Source: QQUJ01 sp050287605
GTDB lineage: Bacteria > Pseudomonadota > Gammaproteobacteria > QQUJ01
Assembly (NCBI GenBank): GCA_050287605.1
Contig: JBNKCG010000079.1
Location: forward strand, 1 to 64,000
Direction of reading: 5' to 3'
Length of the DNA stretch: 64,000 nt
Part shown: in pieces, positions 38,585 to 47,715 of the stretch
Numbering within the stretch: position 1 is the first letter of the stretch
Layout of the letters: every line of letters begins with the position of its first letter
Notes under the pieces: model-generated
Told to the model about the DNA's origin: nothing
What the model saw: the letters and a program-made list of their open reading frames with translations, nothing else
Database searches by the model: none
Translations under genes and position numbers: made by a program

Positions 38585-39634
38585 ATGTATCCGAAGAATA
38601 CCTGGTATGTGGCCTGCGCACCCGACGAGATCGACCAGAAGCCGCTGGGACGCACCATCTGCGGCGAGCCCATCGTCTTCTACCGCGGCCCCGAGGGGCA
38701 GGTGGTGGCGCTGGAGGACTTCTGCCCGCACCGCGGCGCGCCGCTTTCCCTGGGGCGGGTCAACGACGGCCAACTGATGTGCGGCTATCACGGTTTGGAG
38801 ATGGGTTGCGACGGGCGCACACTCGCTATGCCCGGTCAGCGCGTGCGCGGCTTTCCGCCCATCAAGAGCTATCCGGTGGTGGAACGCTACGGCTTCATCT
38901 GGGTGTGGACCGGCGCTCCGGCGCAGGCCGATCCGGCCAAGCTCCATCACCTGCACTGGGCCGAGGACCCGGCCTGGGCCTACGGCGGCGGGCTCTACCA
39001 CATACAGTGCGACTACCGGCTGATGATCGACAACCTGATGGACCTCACCCACGAGACCTACGTCCATGCCACCAGCATCGGCCAGCCGGAGATCGACGAG
39101 ACGCCGTGCAAGACCCACACCGAGGGCGACGAGGTGGTGACCAGCCGCTTCATGGATGGCATCACTGCACCGCCCTTCTGGCAAATGGCGCTGCGCGCCA
39201 ACGGTCTGCCCGACGACCAGCCGGTGGATCGCTGGCAGATCTGCCGCTACACGCCGCCGTCGCACGTGCTGATCGAAGTGGGCGTCGCGCTGGCCGGAAA
39301 CGGCGGCTACGAAGCGCCGGCCGAGGTGAAGGCGTCGAGCATCGTGGTGGATTTCATCACCCCCGAAACCGATACCTCCATCTGGTACTTCTGGGGCATG
39401 GCGCGCAACTTCAAACCGGAGGACTTGGCGCTAACCGATCAGATCCGCGAGGGTCAGGGCAAGATCTTCGCCGAAGACCTGGAGATGCTGGAGAGCCAGC
39501 AACGCAACCTGCTCACCTGGCCCGGGCGCGACCTGCTCAAGCTCAACATCGACGCCGGCGGTGTACAGGCGAGGCGCATCCTGGAGCGGCTGATCGCCGC
39601 GGAGCAGGGCCAGACCACAGCGGTGGGAGGTTGA
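38585..39634 (+). CDS. vanA: Vanillate O-demethylase oxygenase subunit
   Basis: This 349-residue Rieske oxygenase demethylates vanillate to protocatechuate, releasing formaldehyde. The sequence is close to known VanA throughout: MYPKNTWYVACAPDEI at the start, Rieske ligands in FCPHRGAPLSLG and LMCGYHGLEMG, and the iron motif D-x2-H-x4-H in NLMDLTHETYVHA. The ATG at 38585 is favoured over the one at 38576 because AGGAG at 38571 is then 9 nt away. Its reductase vanB is separated from it by a UspA-hemerythrin gene. No protocatechuate dioxygenase genes are in the window. Confidence 0.97.
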   Translation: MYPKNTWYVACAPDEIDQKPLGRTICGEPIVFYRGPEGQVVALEDFCPHRGAPLSLGRVNDGQLMCGYHGLEMGCDGRTLAMPGQRVRGFPPIKSYPVVERYGFIWVWTGAPAQADPAKLHHLHWAEDPAWAYGGGLYHIQCDYRLMIDNLMDLTHETYVHATSIGQPEIDETPCKTHTEGDEVVTSRFMDGITAPPFWQMALRANGLPDDQPVDRWQICRYTPPSHVLIEVGVALAGNGGYEAPAEVKASSIVVDFITPETDTSIWYFWGMARNFKPEDLALTDQIREGQGKIFAEDLEMLESQQRNLLTWPGRDLLKLNIDAGGVQARRILERLIAAEQGQTTAVGG

Positions 39635-39636
39635 GC

Positions 39637-40701
39637 ATGTACCAGCACCTGCTGGTACCCATCGACGGTACGCCCCTGGCCCGCGCCACGGTGGAACAGG
39701 CCGTGGCCTATGCGCGCACCAACGGCGCCCGCGTCACCTTTTTCCATGCGCGCCCCGACTACAGCGCCAGCGGCGACGGCGCACTGCTCCAGGTTGTGGC
39801 ACCCGAGGTGTTCGCGGAATCGGCCGCTGGCAATGCCCGCGCCCTGCTGGCCAAGGCCGAAGCCGCCGCGCGTGCGGCCGGTGTCGTCGCGGATTCGGTA
39901 GTGGTCACCAGCGACCGGCCGCACGAGGCGATTCTGGAAACTGCGACTTCCCAGGGCTGCGATCTCATCTTCATGGCCTCGCGCGGGCGTCGGGGTCTGA
40001 AGGCGATGTTGCAGGGCTCGGTGACCCAGAAGGTGTTGCACGAGACCACGCTGCCGGTGCTGGTGGCCACCGTCGAGCGCAACCTGCCCGCCAGCGACGA
40101 ACAGCGCGCGCTGGCCATCATCCGCAACGAACACCGCTCGCTGGCCGCGGTGGTGCACGGACTGGAACACGTACTGCGCCAGGCGCAGAAGAGCGGCACT
40201 GCCCCGGACTTCGCGCTGTTGCGGGCGATGGTCTACTACATCGAGGCTTTTCCGGAAGGGCTGCACCACCCCAAGGAAGAGGCCTATCTGTTCAGCAAAC
40301 TGCGTGCCCGCACCCACGAATGCGATGCGGTAGTCACCGAGCTGGAACGCCAGCATGCCGAGGGGGCTGTCGGTTTCGATCGAATGCGCTCGGCGTTGAC
40401 GGTCTACGAGTCGGGTGCGGCGGGCGGCGCTGAGGCCTTTTCCGCTGCGGTGTCCCGCTACGTGGAAACGCTTTGGCAGCACATGGATGCCGAGGAAAAC
40501 TCCATCATGCCGGCCGCCAGCCGTTTCCTGACGGTGGACGATTGGAGCGAAATCGCAAACGCCTTTGCGGAAAATCGCGATCCGCGCTTTGACGCGGACA
40601 CCGACGCCTCGTTCGAGCAACTGTTCGAGCGGTTGATGAACCTCGCGTCGGGTGAACTGGAGAACAAACCTTCGGCGCGAAGCGACGTGGAGATCGGTTG
40701 A
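39637..40701 (+). CDS. UspA-hemerythrin fusion protein between vanA and vanB
   Basis: This 354-residue fusion starts 2 bp after vanA and ends next to the vanB ATG. Residues 1-~145 form a universal stress protein domain (HLLVPIDGTPLARATVEQAV, then MASRGRRGLKAMLQGSVTQKVLHETTLPVLVA with the ATP-binding glycines). Residues ~160-300 form an HHE hemerythrin-like helical bundle with candidate iron ligands in RNEHRSLAAVVH, GLHHPKEEAYLF, ERQHAEG and WQHMDAEENSIMP. The last ~50 residues are polar. It probably senses or buffers oxygen, iron or stress during oxygen-dependent demethylation. I do not know this domain order as part of vanAB operons. Confidence 0.88.
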   Translation: MYQHLLVPIDGTPLARATVEQAVAYARTNGARVTFFHARPDYSASGDGALLQVVAPEVFAESAAGNARALLAKAEAAARAAGVVADSVVVTSDRPHEAILETATSQGCDLIFMASRGRRGLKAMLQGSVTQKVLHETTLPVLVATVERNLPASDEQRALAIIRNEHRSLAAVVHGLEHVLRQAQKSGTAPDFALLRAMVYYIEAFPEGLHHPKEEAYLFSKLRARTHECDAVVTELERQHAEGAVGFDRMRSALTVYESGAAGGAEAFSAAVSRYVETLWQHMDAEENSIMPAASRFLTVDDWSEIANAFAENRDPRFDADTDASFEQLFERLMNLASGELENKPSARSDVEIG

Positions 40702-41667
40702 ATGACAGCGGCAACACTTACGGTTCGTATCGCCAGGAAACGCAGTGAAGCGACCGACATCTGTTCCTTCGAGCTGGTCGAAGCCGGCGGCAAGTCGCTG
40801 CCGCCGTTCGCCGCCGGTGCGCACGTCGACGTGCAGCTGCCGGGCGGTATGACCCGACAGTATTCGCTGTGCAACGACCCGACCGAGAGCCACCGCTATC
40901 TCATCGCAGTGCTCCGCGAGCCGAATTCGCGCGGCGGTTCACGCGCCTTGCACGACGAGATCCGGGAAGGCGACGAGCTGCAGATCAGCGAACCGAAAAA
41001 CCATTTCCCGCTGGCCCACGAGGCGAAACGCAGCCTGCTGCTGGCGGGCGGTATCGGCGTCACCCCCATTCTGTGCATGGCCGAACGGCTGGCCGCGGCC
41101 GGTGCCGATTTCGAGATGCACTACTGCACGCGCTCCCCGCAGCGCACAGCGTTTCGCGAACGTATTGCCGCCTCCCCGTTTTCCAACAAGGTGGTGTTTC
41201 ACTTCGACGACGATCCCGCGAAACAGCGCCTCGACATCCCTGCGCTGCTGGCTGCGCAGACGACCGGTACCCACGTATACGTGTGTGGGCCCAAAGGATT
41301 CATGGAGGCGGTGCTCGATAGCGCGCGCGCCAGCGGTTGGCCCGAATCCCACCTGCACTACGAGTTCTTCAGCGCCGAGCCGGTCAAATCCGATGCGGAC
41401 GCGAGCTTCGACGTACGTCTCGCCAGCTCCGGGCGCACCATCACCGTCCCCGCCGACAAGAGCGTGGTCCAGGCCCTTTACGAGGCCGGTGTCGAGATTC
41501 CCATCTCCTGCGAGCAAGGCGTGTGCGGGACCTGTCTGACCCGCGTCCTGGAGGGCGCGCCCGATCACCGCGATCAATACCTGACACCCGAAGAGCAGAC
41601 GGCCAACGATCAGTTCACGCCGTGCTGCTCGCGCTCGAAATCGCCACTGCTGGTGCTCGATCTGTAG
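40702..41667 (+). CDS. vanB: Vanillate O-demethylase reductase subunit
   Basis: This 321-residue class IA reductase passes electrons from NADH to VanA. The order is an FMN-binding domain (TRQYSLCNDPTE), an NAD domain (LLLAGGIGVTPILCMAERL, YVCGPKGFMEAVL), and a C-terminal [2Fe-2S] domain (CEQGVCGTCLTRVLEG plus CCS). The start directly abuts the preceding stop. It closes the plus-strand cluster and converges on the corrinoid demethylase operon. Confidence 0.96.
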   Translation: MTAATLTVRIARKRSEATDICSFELVEAGGKSLPPFAAGAHVDVQLPGGMTRQYSLCNDPTESHRYLIAVLREPNSRGGSRALHDEIREGDELQISEPKNHFPLAHEAKRSLLLAGGIGVTPILCMAERLAAAGADFEMHYCTRSPQRTAFRERIAASPFSNKVVFHFDDDPAKQRLDIPALLAAQTTGTHVYVCGPKGFMEAVLDSARASGWPESHLHYEFFSAEPVKSDADASFDVRLASSGRTITVPADKSVVQALYEAGVEIPISCEQGVCGTCLTRVLEGAPDHRDQYLTPEEQTANDQFTPCCSRSKSPLLVLDL

Positions 41668-41687
41668 CGCGACGCTACGTGACTGCC

Positions 41688-41711
41688 GTTACCGTGGCCC
41701 GACACGGTGAC
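41688..41711. terminator. Hairpin between the convergent vanB and amidohydrolase genes
   Basis: GTTACCGTG and CACGGTGAC pair over 9 bp (one T-G pair) around a 6-nt loop in the 82-bp gap between convergent operons. A bidirectional terminator is plausible, though no T-run follows on either side. Confidence 0.45.
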
Positions 41712-41749
41712 CCGCCTCGTTGTCGCCGACGTGGCCGCGTGTACGCGTT

Positions 41750-42973
41750 TTACGCCGGGCGCAATCCCTCGACTGTTGCCACGAAGTTTGCGCCCCGCCC
41801 AACGCTCAGCGGCTTGCGTAGCGCACCACTATCCTCGAAAGGTGATGTGCCAAGCAATACCGCGTCGAACGGCGCGCCCGGCGCAAGCGTCGGGAAGGGC
41901 AGCTCAAAGTGACGACGTGCATTGGCGGTGGCGGCCTGCAACGTGTCGGCCAGCGACAGACCCGCTTCCAGATAGCGATCGATCTCGTCGAACAGCGCGT
42001 AGCCGTGCTCCACACCCATGCTGCCGGCATCGGTTCCCAACAGCAGCGTGACGCCTTTCTCCCGCGCCAAGCATAGATGGCGCGCGTGATCGTCGAGGAT
42101 GCGGCGCAGGTTGCCCACGGTCTGATCCGACCAACCCACCGCTTGCGGCTGTTGCCACTGGAAATGGACAGGGCAAAAAGTGGGTGTCCAGGCGACACCG
42201 TTCTCGGCCATGACGTCCAGGGTCGCTTCGTTCATGAAGAAGCCGTGCTCGATGGAGCCCACCCCGGCAGCCGCAGCAACGGCCAGCCCTTTGGCGCCGC
42301 TGCAATGAGCAAACGTATTGCGGCCGTTCGCTTTGGCGGTCTCCACCACCAGGCGCGTGCTATCCAGATCGAACTGCGGCTCATCGGTCACCGCACCGGC
42401 ATCGAAATCGATGATGCCGGTTAGGATGAGCTTGATCTCATCGTTGTCTCTGGACAGCTCGGTGACGGAATCGCGGATCTGCCGGTCATCCTCCACATCG
42501 CGCGCCATGAAGGCCCCGTAGCGTTTGGGACGCTTGACGCCCAGACCGCCGGAGCGCACGCGACACAGATCGCTGCCGGGCGCGCAGGCCTCTTCGCGAA
42601 TGCGGTGGTTGATGCCGTGACGGTCGCCGGCATCGCGCACCAGGGTAACGCCGCAGGCCAGCGCTTGGCGCGCACTGGCGCGGGCGGCTTCCGTCAACGC
42701 CTCGTCGGGCTGTTTCAGATGCGCCGAACGCACTTTGGCGTCGATGGGTGCGCCGTCGAGAAACAGGTGCACGTGGGCATCCACCAGCCCCGGGATCAGG
42801 TAAGCGCCGCGATGGACACCGACCCCGCGGAGGATCAGATCGGCTTCGTGGTCACCGGCAGCGATCTCCGCAATCCGCCCCTCCCGCACGATGAAGGTGG
42901 TGGGTTGTTCATGGCGTCGCTCGCCATCGAACCAGCCGGTGACGACGACGGCGAATTCAGCCGTTTGGCTCAT
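41750..42973 (-). CDS. Imidazolonepropionase-like amidohydrolase
   Basis: This 407-residue amidohydrolase-1 protein has the N-terminal metal motif IPGLVDAHVHLFLDG, GVTLVRDAGDRHGIN, KLILTGIIDFD at the place of the metal-bridging lysine, histidines in TFAHCSGAKG and GSIEHGFFM, and the aspartate in TLLLGTDAGSMGVEHG. It hydrolyses a C-N or C-O bond of a small, probably cyclic, compound. It is the last gene of the corrinoid operon, 7 bp after the methyl-THF methyltransferase gene. It may open or deprotect the substrate of the demethylase, or be unrelated. Confidence 0.85.
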   Translation of the reverse strand: MSQTAEFAVVVTGWFDGERRHEQPTTFIVREGRIAEIAAGDHEADLILRGVGVHRGAYLIPGLVDAHVHLFLDGAPIDAKVRSAHLKQPDEALTEAARASARQALACGVTLVRDAGDRHGINHRIREEACAPGSDLCRVRSGGLGVKRPKRYGAFMARDVEDDRQIRDSVTELSRDNDEIKLILTGIIDFDAGAVTDEPQFDLDSTRLVVETAKANGRNTFAHCSGAKGLAVAAAAGVGSIEHGFFMNEATLDVMAENGVAWTPTFCPVHFQWQQPQAVGWSDQTVGNLRRILDDHARHLCLAREKGVTLLLGTDAGSMGVEHGYALFDEIDRYLEAGLSLADTLQAATANARRHFELPFPTLAPGAPFDAVLLGTSPFEDSGALRKPLSVGRGANFVATVEGLRPA

Positions 42974-42980
42974 AACGGTC

Positions 42981-43868
42981 TCAGGCGCGATAGAACTTGC
43001 GCACCGCGCGCAGTGCGTTGCTGCCGCTCTGCTCCAGGAAATTGCGATAGGCGGTCATGACGTAGTGATCCTCCGGCAGCGGTTCGTACCCGCGCCACGG
43101 CGTGCCCAGCACGTAGTCGAAACCGTGCGGCACGGTGAGCGTGAGAAAGGCGTTTTCCAGGCAGTGCTTGAGATCCGATCCATCGGCGGCCTTGGGTGGC
43201 ATTTGCTGTCCAATGTTGGAAAGCCCACCCATCATGTGAATGCCCTGCAATTCGGGATCGGCGCCGATCAGGCGAATGGCGTCCAGGGTGCTGCGGTTGA
43301 GCCCTTCGGTGTCGGCGATGATGGCCGAGACCGACATGTCGACGAAGATATCGTCCAGCGGCACGCCGTAGTCGTGCTTCAGGCGCAGGGCGCAGCGCTT
43401 GGCGGTGGTGTAGATCTCGTCGGCGGTTTTGTTGCCCTTGGCGACGCCATCCTCCACCCGCTCGGAGGCCATCAGGATCACCTTGAAGCGATAGTCGCCA
43501 TACAGTTCCATCAGGTCCCAGCGATCCTCGGTGATGGAGTTGACGATGGGCAGCGCGCCCCCGGCACGCGCCGGGTCATAGGTGGCCAGGCACACGGCCT
43601 GCACCTTCTTGCTGGGGAAATCGAAGGAGAGCGGTACCGAGACCACCTCCTGGATGGCGCGGATCACCTGCGCCATGAAGTCGGCGTCGGTGAGTGCCCG
43701 CGCACCGATGTTGACGTTGAGATAACGGGCGCCGGCCTCGGCCTGTTTGACGGCCAGGGCCTGGATGCCGGCGAGGTCCTCGTTGTCGAACAGCGCCTTG
43801 GTGCTCTTGAAGCCGGGGTTGATGCGTTCGCCGATGATGCCCAGGGCGAAGGGATTGCTCTGTGTCAC
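42981..43868 (-). CDS. Methyltetrahydrofolate:corrinoid methyltransferase (DHPS-like barrel)
   Basis: This 295-residue protein belongs to the pterin-binding TIM-barrel family of AcsE/MtrH/MtgA-type methyltransferases. It has LGIIGERINPGFKSTKALF, AEAGARYLNVNIGARALTDADFM, PLSFDFPSKKVQAVCLATYDP and PIVNSITEDRWDLMELYGDY. It would transfer the methyl group from methyl-Co(III) corrinoid protein to tetrahydrofolate, the second half of a two-component demethylase. The start is a GTG with GGAGGA upstream. It lies between the reactivator gene and the amidohydrolase gene. Confidence 0.9.
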   Translation of the reverse strand: MTQSNPFALGIIGERINPGFKSTKALFDNEDLAGIQALAVKQAEAGARYLNVNIGARALTDADFMAQVIRAIQEVVSVPLSFDFPSKKVQAVCLATYDPARAGGALPIVNSITEDRWDLMELYGDYRFKVILMASERVEDGVAKGNKTADEIYTTAKRCALRLKHDYGVPLDDIFVDMSVSAIIADTEGLNRSTLDAIRLIGADPELQGIHMMGGLSNIGQQMPPKAADGSDLKHCLENAFLTLTVPHGFDYVLGTPWRGYEPLPEDHYVMTAYRNFLEQSGSNALRAVRKFYRA

Positions 43869-43883
43869 TGTGGTCTCCTCCCG

Positions 43884-45731
43884 CTACTGTTTTTGGTGTA
43901 ATCCGATGTTGTCGAGAAAACGTTTCTGAAAATCGCTGCGCGAACTGAGTTCGCGGAACCCGCATGCCGCGGCGATCTCGCGCGCCCGGGTTCGTGCCGG
44001 TTGCGACACCACCATGCGCCGTACACCGATACCCGCGGCGTTGCCCACTTGGCTGAAGCGCTCCGCGGGCAGCGCCGGCAGCATGCCGATGGCCACGGCA
44101 CTGGTCACGTCGATGTAGGCGCCGAACGCGCCGGCGATGACGAAGTGGTCGAGCTGTTCGGCGCCGACGCCCGCCTCGTCCAGCAGCAGATCCACCGCAG
44201 TGCGGATGGCCGCCTTGGCGAGCTGCACGGCGCGCACATCCTCCTGGGTGAAGAACACGTCGGGCGCGAGCCGCACGGCGCGCTTGCCGTCGTGAAGCAC
44301 GATGTCCGGATGCTCGCGCGCCAGACGGCCGCGGTCGTCGACGAGCCCGCCGCGGTGCAGGGTAGCCAGGGTGTCCAGCACCCCGGAGCCGCACAGCCCG
44401 ATGGGCGTCTGTCCGCCGATGGTCTGCACGGTGACGCGCCCGTCGGCGATGCCCACCCGTTCGATAGCCCCTTCCGCTGCGCGCATACCGCAGGCGATGT
44501 GCCCCCCTTCCAGCGCGGGTCCCGACGGCGCCGAGGCGGAGAGGATACGGCCGTTGTGAATCAGCGAGATCTCGGTGTTGGTACCGATATCCATCGCCAG
44601 ACTGGTGCCCGCCGCCGCCCAGCGTTCCTCGGTGGCCAACAGAGTGGCGGTGTGATCGCCACCCACGAAACCGCCCACGTTGGCCACCACCTCCAGATAG
44701 GCGCCGGGATGGACGTTGAGCTTCAGATCGCGCGCCTTGACCACCACCGCGTCGCGCACGCCGGCCACGAAGGGGGCGCGCCCCAGCTGGCGCACCGGCA
44801 GGCCCAGCAGCAGGTGGTGCATGGCGGTGTTGCCGCACACCACCACGTCGACGATGTCGCGAGTCTTGGCGTGCACGGCGTGGCACAGATCGAAGGCCAG
44901 CACGTTGAGGGTTTCCACGGCCGCCTGGTGCAACGCGCTGGCGGTGGCGTTGCTGCTGATGGCGTGGTTGATACGGCTGATGAGGTCGGCACCCCAGGCG
45001 GCTTGCGGATTCTCGATGCCCATACCCGCCAGGCGCTCGCCGGTGGTGAGATCCATGAGAAAACCCGCCACGTTGGTGGTGCCGAAATCCACCGCCAGAC
45101 CCAGGGCGCGGCTGCCGGCGGGGGCGATGCCGATCAGCTCACCGTTGCGCACATGGGCGCGCAAGGACCAGTGCTGGGCCCGCAGGTCGTGGGAGAGACA
45201 CTGCGCCGTATGCAGATCGACGGAGGTGATTGCGACATTGCCGGCGCGGGCGATTCGGTCGAGATCCGACAGGGGATCGTCCAGGGTGGGCTCGGGCAGT
45301 TGCAGCACAAGGCTGACGACGGCGGGGTCCGGTTCGACCCGCGCCTCATCACCGCCGTGCTCCGGCTCGGCCCGTACCACGGCGGCGAGGGAGCGCGGCG
45401 CGATCTCCAGTTCGCAGTCGGAGCACGCGACGATCTCGCAGGCGCGCAGCCACTTTTTGCGGCTGCGTATTTGGCGGGTCTCAGGATCGACCGCCGGATC
45501 AAGGGGCGCAACCTTCCCTTCGGTCACGCGCACCAGACAGGTGCCGCAGGTGCCGCGTCCACCGCAGGCACCGACGACGCGCACCCCGTGGCGGCGGGCG
45601 CTGTGATAGAGGCTTTCGCCGCCGCTGCAGGTGATGGCGCGACCCAGCTGAGGGAAGGTCAGCGTGTAGAAGCGCTCCGGCTCCTCCTCGACCACAGGGA
45701 CGACCTCCACCACTGGCGCTTTCGCGTTCAT
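43884..45731 (-). CDS. Reductive activator of corrinoid enzymes (RACE, RamA-like ASKHA protein)
   Basis: From the ATG at 45731 the protein has 615 residues. The N-terminus is a [2Fe-2S] domain with C56, C62 and C65 (GACGGRGTCGTCLV) and a later cysteine. A linker follows, then a DUF4445-type ASKHA ATPase core (LGLAVDFGTTNVAGFLMDL, VVCGNTAMHHLLLGLPV, SLAMDIGTNTEISLI, FVIAGAFGAYIDV). RACE proteins use ATP to reduce inactive Co(II) corrinoid back to Co(I). It overlaps the upstream gene by one base (TGATG). Its presence shows that the neighbouring corrinoid protein undergoes catalytic methyl transfer. Confidence 0.94.
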   Translation of the reverse strand: MNAKAPVVEVVPVVEEEPERFYTLTFPQLGRAITCSGGESLYHSARRHGVRVVGACGGRGTCGTCLVRVTEGKVAPLDPAVDPETRQIRSRKKWLRACEIVACSDCELEIAPRSLAAVVRAEPEHGGDEARVEPDPAVVSLVLQLPEPTLDDPLSDLDRIARAGNVAITSVDLHTAQCLSHDLRAQHWSLRAHVRNGELIGIAPAGSRALGLAVDFGTTNVAGFLMDLTTGERLAGMGIENPQAAWGADLISRINHAISSNATASALHQAAVETLNVLAFDLCHAVHAKTRDIVDVVVCGNTAMHHLLLGLPVRQLGRAPFVAGVRDAVVVKARDLKLNVHPGAYLEVVANVGGFVGGDHTATLLATEERWAAAGTSLAMDIGTNTEISLIHNGRILSASAPSGPALEGGHIACGMRAAEGAIERVGIADGRVTVQTIGGQTPIGLCGSGVLDTLATLHRGGLVDDRGRLAREHPDIVLHDGKRAVRLAPDVFFTQEDVRAVQLAKAAIRTAVDLLLDEAGVGAEQLDHFVIAGAFGAYIDVTSAVAIGMLPALPAERFSQVGNAAGIGVRRMVVSQPARTRAREIAAACGFRELSSRSDFQKRFLDNIGLHQKQ

Positions 45732-46423
45732 CACGCCGCGGCCGATGCAGCAGCGGTGCGGGCAAACGCCCGGCACTTGGCCTTGGAGGGACAACGATCG
45801 CAGCGCGACCACGTTACCGCCGGCAGATCGATCCCCACCCCCAACATCAGGGAGGTGGATTTGAACGGCCGCATCAGCTGGCCGTCACTGAGCTGAACGC
45901 CGATGTCGGCGGCCTGGGCCAGCCGCAGCACCGACGCCTGCGCCTCCAACGCCAGGCCGGGATCGCCGGCCCGCAGCTCGCCCGCCACGGTGAGGCCGCG
46001 ACGGCGCGCCTCCACCCGCACCCGGTTGAGCACCCGTTCGGAGAGACTGAACAGCAGCTCGGTACCCAACTCGTCAAGTGCCAACGCCAGCGCGGGCCGC
46101 TTGTCGCGAAACAGCGCATCGACCCGCTGTGCTAGCCCGGCACCCAGGGTGCAGACGGCGCAGGCCACGGCCGTCAGGCGACCGCGCTGGGGGATCAGGT
46201 CCGGCGCTTCGAGGAGCTCGCCCGCGACGTTGAGGCCGCTCGCGGCGGCGGGAGGCTCCAACTCCACGATGCGGTAACTGAACGCCGCTGCCAGCAGCCC
46301 CGGCTCCGCCGCCAGTTCCAGCGCTTCGCGCCGCAGCCGTTCGACACGCGGCGACCCGCACACCCGGGAGACCCCCGGACGTTGCGCGGCGCGCAGCACA
46401 TCGATGCCCACTTGGCGCGGCAT
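45731..46423 (-). CDS. MetH-activation-domain-like protein of the corrinoid operon
   Basis: This 230-residue protein resembles the stand-alone vitamin-B12-dependent methionine synthase activation-domain proteins found in methyltransferase clusters: an N-terminal EALELAAEPGLLAAAFSYRIVELEP, the central VACAVCTLGAGLAQRVDALF, and LGTELLFSLSERVLNRVRVEARRRGLTV. The end is the cysteine-containing SRCDRCPSKAKCR, which could bind a metal or cluster. A role in folding over or reactivating the corrinoid protein is inferred. It sits between the UroD methyltransferase and RACE genes, and its stop overlaps the RACE start. Confidence 0.75.
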   Translation of the reverse strand: MPRQVGIDVLRAAQRPGVSRVCGSPRVERLRREALELAAEPGLLAAAFSYRIVELEPPAAASGLNVAGELLEAPDLIPQRGRLTAVACAVCTLGAGLAQRVDALFRDKRPALALALDELGTELLFSLSERVLNRVRVEARRRGLTVAGELRAGDPGLALEAQASVLRLAQAADIGVQLSDGQLMRPFKSTSLMLGVGIDLPAVTWSRCDRCPSKAKCRAFARTAAASAAA

Positions 46424-46437
46424 GCCGGGATTTCTCG

Positions 46438-47694
46438 TCAGCCGGCGTATTTGCGAGCGGCGTCGAACATGGCGCGCACGTTCTCCACCGGGGTTTCGTC
46501 GGGAACGCCGAAGGCGCAGTCGAGCATCAGGTTGCCACCCTTGTTCCAGACGTTGTCCACCAGGTTTTTCACCGCGGCATCCACATCGTCCGGCGTACCG
46601 GTGGTCATCATGGAGGGCGAGAGGTTGCCGCGCAGGGCCACCACGTCACCCAGCACCTCGTGCGCCTTGACCATGTCGGTGCGCTCGAACCAGTAGATGC
46701 ACTTGCCAGCCGGCATGTCGGCGATGGTCTCCAGGCGCTTGGTGCAATCCGCCTCCCACAGCGGCATGGGCACCAGGCCGGCGTCGATCATCCCCAGCAT
46801 CATCTTGCGGAACGGCGGCCAGTAGAACTTCTCGAACTGCTTCTGGGACATGAAGGCATCGGGCGCCCAGTGAATGGGAATAAACACGATGTGGTTGCCC
46901 GACATCTGCGCGGCGGAGATCGCTTGGCGCAGCAGGAATACGGAAGCCTTGTCTAACAGCTCCAGCAGCTTGTCCTTGCAGCGGAACAGATCGGTCATCA
47001 TGCCGCGCGCGCCGCGGAAATAGTCGGCGATGAAGTCGTAAGGCGATACCGCCGTCGCGCCGTTGGTACACGGGTAGCCGTGGGCGGTCATGCGCTGGGT
47101 AAACTCCACGTGATGGCCGCCGAAGCGCTCCACCTCCTCGGCGGCCGCGATGATGTTCTCCAGCGCCTTGCGCACCTCCGGCTTGGCGAAGGGGCGGATA
47201 GCGCCCACCAGGCGGAAGTAGTGCAGCCCCGGGAAATAGGGTAGCTGCTCGATGCCCTCGAAGGCGCTGGCGACACGCGGCAGGTATTTCTGCAGGTAGA
47301 AGCCGGTGGGGTCGAAGATGAACTCGTCGTACTCGTCGGCCGTCATGTATTCCCGATCCAGGTACTGGAAGGGTTGATTGTCGCCGACGCCGTTGCCCGG
47401 CCACTGCAGCTGCTTGAAACCGATCGCCTCCAGCGAGGGCCCCGAGGCGGTGCCCAGCACCATGGGGCTATAGACGTCGGGATCGAACTCCAACACCGCC
47501 CGCTCTGCCAGCTCCTTGGTCTTGTCGTAGTCGTACATCAACTGCTTGCAGGTGATGTCGCCGTACTTGGCCAGCCAGAAGGTGGCGAAGAGGGCAACGG
47601 GCATGCGGTCCGGCTGCTTCAGCGCTATGCAGTCGAGAATGCGTTGCCAGCGCCGGTCGTAGTGGGCGCTGTTATCGGTGGCGGTGTTGCTCAT
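46438..47694 (-). CDS. UroD-superfamily corrinoid methyltransferase (candidate O-demethylase MT I)
   Basis: This 418-residue protein has the uroporphyrinogen-decarboxylase barrel: RILDCIALKQPDRMPVALFATFWLAKYGD at the start, HHVEFTQRMTAHGYP, HIVFIPIHWAPDAFMSQKQFEKFYWPPFRKM, PLWEADCTKRLE, and ALRGNLSPSMMTTGTPDDVDAAVKNLV. UroD-type methyltransferases such as MtvB (vanillate) and the CmuA N-terminal domain (chloromethane) move a methyl group from substrate to a corrinoid protein; H and C residues in PLWEADC could bind zinc. The corrinoid protein gene is directly upstream. The substrate is unproven; a methoxyaromatic is suggested by the adjacent vanillate genes. Confidence 0.88.
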   Translation of the reverse strand: MSNTATDNSAHYDRRWQRILDCIALKQPDRMPVALFATFWLAKYGDITCKQLMYDYDKTKELAERAVLEFDPDVYSPMVLGTASGPSLEAIGFKQLQWPGNGVGDNQPFQYLDREYMTADEYDEFIFDPTGFYLQKYLPRVASAFEGIEQLPYFPGLHYFRLVGAIRPFAKPEVRKALENIIAAAEEVERFGGHHVEFTQRMTAHGYPCTNGATAVSPYDFIADYFRGARGMMTDLFRCKDKLLELLDKASVFLLRQAISAAQMSGNHIVFIPIHWAPDAFMSQKQFEKFYWPPFRKMMLGMIDAGLVPMPLWEADCTKRLETIADMPAGKCIYWFERTDMVKAHEVLGDVVALRGNLSPSMMTTGTPDDVDAAVKNLVDNVWNKGGNLMLDCAFGVPDETPVENVRAMFDAARKYAG

Positions 47695-47715
47695 GGGTGG
47701 GTTTCCTTCCTCGGA

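Noticed and set aside
44001..45896. A 631-residue plus-strand frame opposite the RACE gene
   Set aside because: Antisense to a well-supported corrinoid activator; no motif of its own.
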